Assembly (NCBI RefSeq): GCF_006965485.1
Contig: NZ_CP041360.1
Coordinates: 5,870,501-5,934,500, forward strand
Source: Spirosoma sp. KCTC 42546
GTDB lineage: Bacteria; Bacteroidota; Bacteroidia; Cytophagales; Spirosomataceae
Direction of reading: 5' to 3'
DNA: 64,000 nucleotides
The notes below the pieces were generated by a model, which worked only from the letters and a program-made list of their open reading frames with translations, did no database searches and was not told the DNA's origin. Position 1 is the first letter of the stretch. Every line of letters starts with the position of its first letter. Shown one piece after another: positions 54,637 through 61,365 of this stretch. The position numbers and the translations under genes are program-made.

Positions 54637-55046
54637 ACTAATTCGGGAATAAGAGTTGATTTAGGAAGCGTGTAAGCTGGCCCCTTCCTCTTGGGGCTAG
54701 CGAGCCGATTGAGTTTAGCCACCACTTGTTCCAGGCGTCTACGGGACACCTTTGCTTTATACTCGCCGAGCAGACAAACGGTTGATTGCAGGGCATCATC
54801 AAATACCAGAGCCCGAATGAAAGCAGGATTAATTAGCTCGGATTTATGCACCCGCACAAAGCCGGGCAGTTGAGCCTCAAACCATTTAAGGGTCAGCGCG
54901 ACCAGCATGGGCCTGGGTTGTGTACTAAGGTATACCCAGGTATAATTACCAAACCCTTGCAGGCGAACAATGGCTTTTAGGGCTAGAGGTCGGTCCTGGC
55001 CAGGGAGCTTGATGGAGCCCGCTGATGAATTGACAGACTGATTCAT
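54633..55046 (-). CDS. LytTR-family DNA-binding protein
   Basis: 137 residues from the ATG at 55046; the frame reaches 55208 but the added part looks non-coding. LytTR domain at about 20-115: IVRLQGFGNYTWVYLSTQPR, then LKWFEAQLPGFVRVHKSELI, the family core. There is no receiver domain, so it is a stand-alone LytTR, often controlled by a membrane partner. The 4-bp overlap with a small membrane protein gene fits such a pair. Confidence 0.9.
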   Translation of the reverse strand: MNQSVNSSAGSIKLPGQDRPLALKAIVRLQGFGNYTWVYLSTQPRPMLVALTLKWFEAQLPGFVRVHKSELINPAFIRALVFDDALQSTVCLLGEYKAKVSRRRLEQVVAKLNRLASPKRKGPAYTLPKSTLIPELV

Positions 55047-55267
55047 GAACTTATTATTAGGTAGTGATCTTGGAATTGGAAAAGCCGCACATATAGCCCT
55101 AGCTAGCCTCAAACGAGTCGATTGACTACCGTTGGGGCAAGAAAGGGAAGGTAACCTATCGGCCGGAAAAACCAGTTGACCGAGATTGACGCACGGAGAG
55201 ACGATCAACGCGTCGGTTGACGGATGATTTTTCCTGGTAACAGGTTATAAACGAAAAGGAGTAATCC

Positions 55268-55564
55268 CTACGACGAGGTGGGGTAATCGATCAAGCGTTT
55301 AAGCCGACGTGGAGAATAGAGAGTCAGACTAGTAGAAGCCTGAGAAAACGAGCCGCTATGCGCGTGCTGGGGAGAGGAATGCGCCTGGGCGCGTGGCAGG
55401 TTGCCAATTGAGTTTAGTGCGAGGGTAGGCTGTCCGGAGAAAGCCAATGGCTGAGCGCTTTTCTGTCGATCCTGGATCGAGGGAGAGGTCTGTCCTAAAG
55501 CCAGGGCGGACCTTCTGAAAACACCACGAAAACGATTCATTGGAGTTGAGTTTAAATTTGACAA
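55268..55564 (-). CDS. Small hypothetical protein, low complexity
   Basis: 98 residues (or 90 from the second Met), Ser-, Gln- and Pro-rich, basic, without signal peptide or known domain. It is upstream of the LytTR gene on the same strand. Coding status is uncertain. Confidence 0.35.
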   Translation of the reverse strand: MSNLNSTPMNRFRGVFRRSALALGQTSPSIQDRQKSAQPLAFSGQPTLALNSIGNLPRAQAHSSPQHAHSGSFSQASTSLTLYSPRRLKRLIDYPTSS

Positions 55565-56119
55565 TTATACCTAGTTTACACGTGGTGAAGGATTGAAGCC
55601 AGGGAAGGACTAAAAGCCATTTCTGGTTGATAGGATGTTAAACGGGCTAGTCTAAAAAATGTTTAAAGTATACAATATGCAGAAAGAATCTAGTGCAATT
55701 ACATAATATAAATACCTACCTCAATCACTCGTTGCGCACGCTGTAGCACATTCGATAATATTTATACTTCGTCTGATTCTTTACAGTAACTATCGACTTC
55801 TTTACAGTAACTATCGACCGTTCTAGGGGAGCTAATCCGTTCGTTTGTTCATGGAGATTTCACGGACATAGATCACCTGATTTTGTCACCAATTGACCAG
55901 TGTATCTAGTTCATCAAGCAGAGGCTAACGTGCTAAAGAGAAATAGGGTGGTGAATCATCTGCGAAATCGACTGATCTGACGTTGACGGAATGGGATGGC
56001 CAATTTGCCCGTAATTACCAGTCAACAACTAGGTCTTTTACAGTAAGAAGTTAGGCCAAAAGAGCAAACCCATTTTAAAAACAAATTTCCTCTTTTGGCG
56101 TAAAAATTAGGGGAACTAA
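55565..56119. other. 555-bp gene-free region
   Basis: No supported gene. A short direct repeat, TTTACAGTAACTATCGAC, occurs at about 55780-55797 and 55801-55818 (21-bp period). Confidence 0.5.
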
Positions 56120-56287
56120 TTAGACACTTCGGCCTTGAATCAATCGAAAGATAATGGCAATTACGGCAATCACTAATAGAATGTGAATAAGGCCACTAGC
56201 TGCAATGCCTGCGCCCAAAACCCCTAAAAAACCTAAGAGCCAGATGATGATCAATACCACGGCGATTGTATACAGAAGATTGCCCAT
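56120..56287 (-). CDS. Lmo0937-family small membrane protein
   Basis: 55 residues, starting MGNLLYTIAVVLIIIWLLGF and ending LIHILLVIAVIAIIFRLIQG with a short basic end. Two hydrophobic helices and the IHILLVIA...RLIQGR ending match the lmo0937 family. It is divergent from the YflT-like stress gene. Likely induced by envelope or osmotic stress in related species; role not known. Confidence 0.82.
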   Translation of the reverse strand: MGNLLYTIAVVLIIIWLLGFLGVLGAGIAASGLIHILLVIAVIAIIFRLIQGRSV

Positions 56288-56520
56288 TCGTTTAGCGTTT
56301 AGGGGTGAAACTTAATTGATTTTCAAGTAAAACTTTTTAGTTATGAGTATGTTACGAAATCTAATCCAACGGTAAAAGCTCATAGTCTCCGAAAATAGCT
56401 CCCCATTTTCCTAGCCCTTACCGTTACCTCAGATTGTTTGAACATAGCGATCTAGCTTAGGTTTGTTTGTAACCGGCTAGGCTTTTTTAGCGGGTTTACA
56501 CAACAAAACCAAGAAATCTC

Positions 56521-57063
56521 ATGATCAGTCAACCAGACAACACCAGCCTAAACAGCACATCGACTACCGGATCATCAACCCTGATGACGGCTATTTTCAC
56601 CAATCGTGAAGCGGCCGAAACGGCTTATGACTCGCTTTTGTCACATGGTTTTTCGACAGATGATGTCAATATTGTCATGACGGATGAAACCCGAAAACAG
56701 CATTTTGATGCAAGCGATTCGGACGATTCAGCTTTAACCGATAAAGCGCTGGAAGGGGTCGGCAAAGGGTCGGCGATTGGGGGGACAGTGGGTGCCGTGG
56801 CAGCCGCCATTGCCGCCATCGGGACGACATTGGCTTTGCCAGGCTTGGGTTTACTGATTGCGGGGCCGCTGGCAGCTGGGCTGGCGGGTGCAGGTGCAGG
56901 TGGTTTAGCGGGTGGCTTAATCGGGGCTTTAGTCAATTCAGGTATTCCAGAAGAAACGGCCAAAGCGTATGAATCGGGCCTAAAAAGTGGGGGTATTGTT
57001 GTTGGGGTGCATCCTCGGGATGAAGCGGATAGAGTATATTTAACCCAGCAGGGTTTTCATTGA
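56521..57063 (+). CDS. General stress protein with YflT/17M-like domain
   Basis: 180 residues. The N-terminal part (about 22-75, TAIFTNREAAETAYDSLLSH) is the general-stress-protein 17M-like (YflT) module. The middle is a Gly/Ala-rich double membrane-inserting stretch (about 80-145, VGKGSAIGGTVGAVAAAIAA), and the end has a small alpha/beta tail (VVGVHPRDEADRVYLTQQGF). Probably membrane-associated and stress-induced. A strong terminator follows. Confidence 0.85.
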   Translation: MISQPDNTSLNSTSTTGSSTLMTAIFTNREAAETAYDSLLSHGFSTDDVNIVMTDETRKQHFDASDSDDSALTDKALEGVGKGSAIGGTVGAVAAAIAAIGTTLALPGLGLLIAGPLAAGLAGAGAGGLAGGLIGALVNSGIPEETAKAYESGLKSGGIVVGVHPRDEADRVYLTQQGFH

Positions 57064-57125
57064 TCCCAAGCTTGAAAATGAGTAGAGGTTCGACTTCATT
57101 GTAAGCTAAATAAATGGTTTTTCAA

Positions 57126-57167
57126 CAGAGTCAAAGCAACTTTAAGTAGGTTGCTTTGACTCTGTTT
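57126..57167 (+). terminator. Intrinsic terminator after the stress gene
   Basis: CAGAGTCAAAGCAAC (57126-57140) pairs perfectly with GTTGCTTTGACTCTG (57150-57164), loop TTTAAGTAG, then TTT. It lies 62 bp after the stress-gene stop. Confidence 0.85.
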
Positions 57168-57439
57168 GCTATTCCTGGGCAAGCCTTTTTTATAACATCC
57201 AAAAGACTGGTTTGCATCTTGTAGGCCTATTGCTCCACTGCCCGTGTTGGGTATTATCTTGCTTTGCAATAATGTGCGTCCTGGTTTGGTTTCCAGTAAA
57301 GTTAGACTCTCAGAACGTACTTGTCCTATCAATAACAACCGGTAAGTAATGTGACTTGTATATTCTTCCTTAAAAGGCTAGGTTGCTTCTTCATTAACAT
57401 ATGCTCTAGGGTATATGTATGGTGTGGATAGAATGCTTT

Positions 57440-57470
57440 AACGCTGACCCCATCAGAATCAGCGTTTTTT
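57440..57470 (+). terminator. Terminator-like hairpin AACGCTGA, copy 1
   Basis: AACGCTGA (57440-57447) pairs with TCAGCGTT (57459-57466), then TTTT. No coding gene ends upstream on this strand within 370 bp, so it may end a small RNA. Confidence 0.6.
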
Positions 57471-57543
57471 GTGATGTATTCCCTGAGTTGTCGTCTAAGT
57501 TGTGCGATTGCACAATATATATGCAATCCTTACGGTAGATCTT

Positions 57544-57576
57544 AACGCTGACTTCTCTTGAGGTCAGTGTTTTTTT
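57544..57576 (+). terminator. Terminator-like hairpin AACGCTGA, copy 2
   Basis: AACGCTGAC (57544-57552) pairs with GTCAGTGTT (57563-57571), followed by a T run. Same stem family as 57440 and 59051. Confidence 0.6.
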
Positions 57577-57722
57577 ATAGCAATTTCCCTAAAGACTTTT
57601 GGCATGAGTTCAGTTATTTTTTCTGGTTATCGGGTAAATGACGAGAAGATAATGAGATGAGAAGATAATGAAGAGTATATCTAATGCAATAGCATAGGCC
57701 GCTTTGGAAAAATACAACGTTG

Positions 57723-57797
57723 GTATGCCTTTCTCGTAAAAATTAATACGTACTTTAATTAGTAAAGTACGTATTAATTTTTACGAGAAAGGCATAC
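57723..57797. repeat. Perfect 35-bp inverted repeat with 5-nt loop
   Basis: Arms 57723-57757 and 57763-57797 are exact complements (beginning GTATGCCTTTCTCGTAAAAA), with loop ATTAG. No coding gene is near. It is far longer and more perfect than a terminator. Confidence 0.9.
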
Positions 57798-58020
57798 ATC
57801 AGGATCGAATTGTGGGTAATTGACGACCTACTAGACTTGACTTGCAACAAATAAGATATTGTATAGTTGGTTAGATAGGCTTACCACTTCCTGAAAGCGT
57901 TCAGCTTATTCGCCCAGTTGCTCAAGGTGGGACTACAACTCGTTGACGAAGCCGTGACAACCGGTTGTTGTTATCCGATCAGTGAGCTTTACACTCAATT
58001 GATTGGGCAAGTGTGGGTTT

Positions 58021-58458
58021 ATGAATAAAAAAGGACCGATTCTGGTCATCGAAGATGATGACGATGACCAGATGTTGATAGACTTAGTTTTCCAAAAATT
58101 GGCCTATCCTAATAAAGTCATTTACTTCCCAGACGGCCAGCAAGCCTTAGATTTTTTAGAAACGAGCCTTGAGACGCCCTTTCTAATCTTGTCTGACATC
58201 AACATGCCCAAGTTGGATGGGTTTGCTTTACGGCAAAAAATCCATGTCGATGCGCAACTCCAACTCCGATGCATCCCGTATCTGTTTTTTTCCACGGCAG
58301 CCACCCAACAAATGGTCATTGAGGCCTACAGTTTATCGGTCCAAGGCTTTTTTATTAAACAGACTAGCATGCAGGAACTGGAAAAAACCATCACCGTCAT
58401 CATGGAGTATTGGCTTCGATGCGCAGCCCCTAACAGTTTTGATAACCCCATTTCTTGA
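58021..58458 (+). CDS. Single-domain response regulator (Rcp1-like)
   Basis: 145 residues from the ATG at 58021; a TTG at 58003 would add six. Acidic pocket VIEDDDDDQM, Asp59 in LILSDINMPKLDG, then LFFSTAATQQ and FFIKQTSMQEL, again with KQ in place of the usual KP. Similar in type to the receivers at 49670 and 50302, and probably partners of the PAS kinases in this region. Confidence 0.93.
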   Translation: MNKKGPILVIEDDDDDQMLIDLVFQKLAYPNKVIYFPDGQQALDFLETSLETPFLILSDINMPKLDGFALRQKIHVDAQLQLRCIPYLFFSTAATQQMVIEAYSLSVQGFFIKQTSMQELEKTITVIMEYWLRCAAPNSFDNPIS

Positions 58459-59096
58459 TCGTCAGCCTACTTTCTGGGTACTTGACTTTCAAACGTGCAA
58501 ATACCAGCAATAGAGGTTTAAAGGTTTTTGTTCATTAAATGAGGGCTTTCACATATTGGATTTGGGTATTCAGCTACCTTTAATGGCCCTATATAAAGGC
58601 GAAGAGGCATGTTTGTCACCGAGACCCTTAGGTCATCGAGGGTTAATTCTTAGGGTATTACCTAAAAGACTGCTTACTTTGACAGTCTTCTTTTGTATCA
58701 GGTTGCACCTGAGCTTTCGCGAACTGGTGACTTATTTATTGTTTCGACACCTGCCTGTCCCACCGTTTGTTAATTCCCCCGGGCGCGTACCTCCAACCTG
58801 CTCAACTGTGTGAAGCTGGCCGTGGCCACTGCTCAGGATAGCAACAACTCAAGCATTCGGCGGCTACAACTGATCCGCCACCGATTGTAAGTCAACAGGC
58901 AGTAAGTGTAAAGTATTCAACCCTGCCGTTACTTTTTTGAAACTCCACGTCAAAAAGGTACTTTCTCCAAAAAGTTACCCGTAAGTGCTAAAAGTCTGAC
59001 CGATAGGGGTCATTTGTAATACTTCACTCGTAGGGAGGGTGAACATTAGAAACGTTGATTCATTTGGGGTCAGCGTTTTTTTGTGGCATATTGATA
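58459..59096. other. 638-bp gene-free region
   Basis: No supported gene. Around 58790-58890 a plus-strand frame (about 33 codons, ending RRLQLIRHRL-stop) looks like the 3-prime end of a lost gene, without a start. It ends with the hairpin at 59051. Confidence 0.45.
59051..59082 (+). terminator. Terminator-like hairpin AACGTTGA, copy 3
   Basis: AACGTTGA (59051-59058) pairs with TCAGCGTT (59070-59077) with one G-T pair, then TTTTT. Convergent with the gene ending at 59097. Confidence 0.6.
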
Positions 59097-59423
59097 TTAA
59101 TTATTATTGGCTAGATAGCTTTCACCCAAGGAAGGATAAAGCTTTAAGAGGATGGCCAGTTCACGCCAGTAGTCGCTAAGAAACCAATGCAAGTCAAGCG
59201 ATTCTGTTTCCTGGATTTGATCGTAAGCTAAAATCATTGACCGATCCTGAAGAGGATGGGCTTTATCGAGGATAAATTTTAGCCCAAAATGGATGGCACT
59301 CAACTCCGATTGACTAAAGGGTGTCCCCCATTGGCGAGGCAGAATACCGGGGAAGACGACTTGGGTTGCAAAAAATGTCTTGATGTACTCCTGAAGGAGA
59401 TGGATGTTTTTGGTTAAGTACAT
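59097..59423 (-). CDS. Hypothetical protein
   Basis: 108 residues, helical, no signal peptide (LSAIHFGLKFILDKAHPLQD; DYWRELAILLKLYPSLGESY). No recognised domain. Composition is protein-like and a terminator-like hairpin lies at its 3-prime side. Isolated between long spacers. Confidence 0.55.
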   Translation of the reverse strand: MYLTKNIHLLQEYIKTFFATQVVFPGILPRQWGTPFSQSELSAIHFGLKFILDKAHPLQDRSMILAYDQIQETESLDLHWFLSDYWRELAILLKLYPSLGESYLANNN

Positions 59424-60228
59424 GGTATGGTGGTTTTTTACCTAAAAAAGGAGCTAAAACCTTGCCAATGGATGGTATGTGAATGCCCCTCCCCAGAGAA
59501 AATGGCATAAATTTTTTAAACGGTAAGGCACTGTTTGTCTGTTATTTACACCTTTGGATCAGCGGTAAACTAAGGAGATCAAAGTAACGCTGATTCATAC
59601 ACGCTACCACTATTTATGCCAGTTTCGTTCTGAATATAAAACGCTGGCTTTGTGACTGGCGTTTTAAGTAAGTCATAAGCCGCTAAAGTTTTAGGTATAT
59701 AAAATCAACTGCTCGTTATGACAGCTTTGGCTTCAATCATCGTCTGCACATTCTGCGACACATTCGACCGCTAATCATACCCCGACAGTTTCTCCACGGC
59801 AACGGCCGACCGTCTCATCCACGTTTACCTAATAATCCAGTCAGGCCTCTTTGTAGCCACATGCGTATTAAATTAAACAGATCGGTGGCGGTCCTTCCTA
59901 GCGAGAGGATAAGGCTTGCTTTCAATCTACTCTAAACCTTACTATTCAGCTAGAACAAATCAGCACCACCTCGATTCGAAGTGGCTTGAATACAAAACAC
60001 ACCGTATCGTAAACTTGCTTCCATAACTCTTTGGAGTTAGGCAACAAGCAAAATCAAAGCCACCCCGAACTTGAAGCGGCCTGAATAGAAAACCTTTCAA
60101 TAGCTGAATACTTGCCTGTAACCCCAACAATGAGGCCCGTGGCTTGGAGAGTCAGGTAATGGTAAGCCTGGTATCTGAGTGGGCATTGATCACAGGCATG
60201 CTACATATCCAACCCGTTTAGATATTAA
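59424..60228. other. 805-bp gene-free region with imperfect direct repeat
   Basis: No supported gene. CCACCTCGATTCGAAGTGGC (from 59966) is repeated as CCACCCCGAACTTGAAGCGG (from 60060), each continuing into CTTGAATACAAAAC or CCTGAATAGAAAAC, a period of about 94 bp. Confidence 0.5.
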
Positions 60229-61320
60229 TTACAACAATTCGCGCCGAAAAATGACCAGTATGGACGTTTCGCCAGTTGGCTGACTTTCTATTACCATTGA
60301 GCCCTTTGTTAAAGTCAACAGTTTTTGGACGATTGCCAAGCCCAGACCCAATCCTTGCTGTTCATAAATGTCACGGTCGAATTGCCTATAAGGAGCAATC
60401 CGGATAATATCCTCGGGTTTAAATACCCGCCCATGGTTCGAAATCGTCAACTGATAGTTTATTTCTCCCCGGCGACCACTTAGCTTAACCGGATGAGATC
60501 CATCTGAAAACTTGAAGGCATTGTCAAGAAGCTCTTCAAGGATGACTCCCAGGCTAGTCTCCGAAAGGCTAATCTGAGCGCTTTCCAGATCAAGATGACA
60601 AGTTACGTCTAGCTCCTGTCGATCGTTTATACGGCCTATGGCTTTGTTTACCAGCTCTTTATCAAACATAGTACTACCAGTCGTATAAGAAGAGGGTACC
60701 CTATCTATTTGTTGCAACTCCTCCAGTAACCGAGGGTTATCTATTGATCGCTTTAAGCGTAGGCTGGACGCTTTGATCATGGTCAGCATCTCAAGGCTAT
60801 CTTCCCGACTAAATTCGTCGTAACTATCTAGCAATAAGGTAGTAAATCCAATAATGCAGCTTAGGGGCGTGTTGTATTCATGACTTGACAAACTATTGAT
60901 CGAACGGCGAAGTTCAGCTAGGCGTCCTTGCAAATCGGTTTCCCGCAGAGCCTCCCGCTGAAGGCGGCCGGCGATGGCCGTTAACAGCCCACTCAGGGTG
61001 AATGGTTTGGTCAGATAATCATCTGCCCCTAGAACCATTCCTCGGCGAATATCTGATTCTTCTGCTTTGGCCGTTAGAAAAATAAAGGGAACTGTTTTTA
61101 AGGATCGGTAATCGCGAACGGCTTCTAGCACTTGATACCCATCCATCTCTGGCATTCGGATGTCACACAAGATCAGATCAGGGCGGTGCAGCATTGCCTG
61201 AATGAGGCCTTCCCGGCCTGTAGAAGCGGTTACAACGTGGTAACCATTCAACCTTACTAACTCGGCTACATTTTCCCGGATCAGGGTTTCATCTTCAATA
61301 ATTAATATTTTCGTAGCCAT
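60229..61320 (-). CDS. Receiver-histidine kinase fusion (hybrid regulator)
   Basis: 363 residues. Receiver first (about 4-120) with IIEDETLIRE, Asp53 in LILCDIRMPEMDG, Thr in FLTAKAEE and Lys in YLTKPFTLSG. A HisKA-like segment follows (about 138-205) where the phospho-acceptor motif reads SSHEYNTPLSC with His147, then a HATPase (about 255-360) with ELLDNAFKF and LGLGLAIVQ. Receiver-first fusions of this kind act as phosphorelay intermediates. It starts 45 bp after the PAS kinase stop, so the two are probably one operon and the kinase its phosphodonor. Confidence 0.92.
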   Translation of the reverse strand: MATKILIIEDETLIRENVAELVRLNGYHVVTASTGREGLIQAMLHRPDLILCDIRMPEMDGYQVLEAVRDYRSLKTVPFIFLTAKAEESDIRRGMVLGADDYLTKPFTLSGLLTAIAGRLQREALRETDLQGRLAELRRSINSLSSHEYNTPLSCIIGFTTLLLDSYDEFSREDSLEMLTMIKASSLRLKRSIDNPRLLEELQQIDRVPSSYTTGSTMFDKELVNKAIGRINDRQELDVTCHLDLESAQISLSETSLGVILEELLDNAFKFSDGSHPVKLSGRRGEINYQLTISNHGRVFKPEDIIRIAPYRQFDRDIYEQQGLGLGLAIVQKLLTLTKGSMVIESQPTGETSILVIFRRELL

Positions 61321-61365
61321 AGGCGTTGATTCATTAGATAGAAATGGTGCAGACTATTAATACGC

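Larger units (their letters stand above)
57064..58020. other. 957-bp gene-free region rich in hairpins
   Basis: No supported gene. It holds the terminator at 57126, two terminator-like hairpins at 57440 and 57544, and the perfect inverted repeat at 57723. Confidence 0.6.

Noticed and set aside
55047..55208. N-terminal extension of the LytTR protein
   Set aside because: Added residues do not resemble coding sequence and the ATG at 55046 precedes the domain suitably.
58556..58813. 85-codon plus-strand frame
   Set aside because: Irregular composition, no recognisable features.
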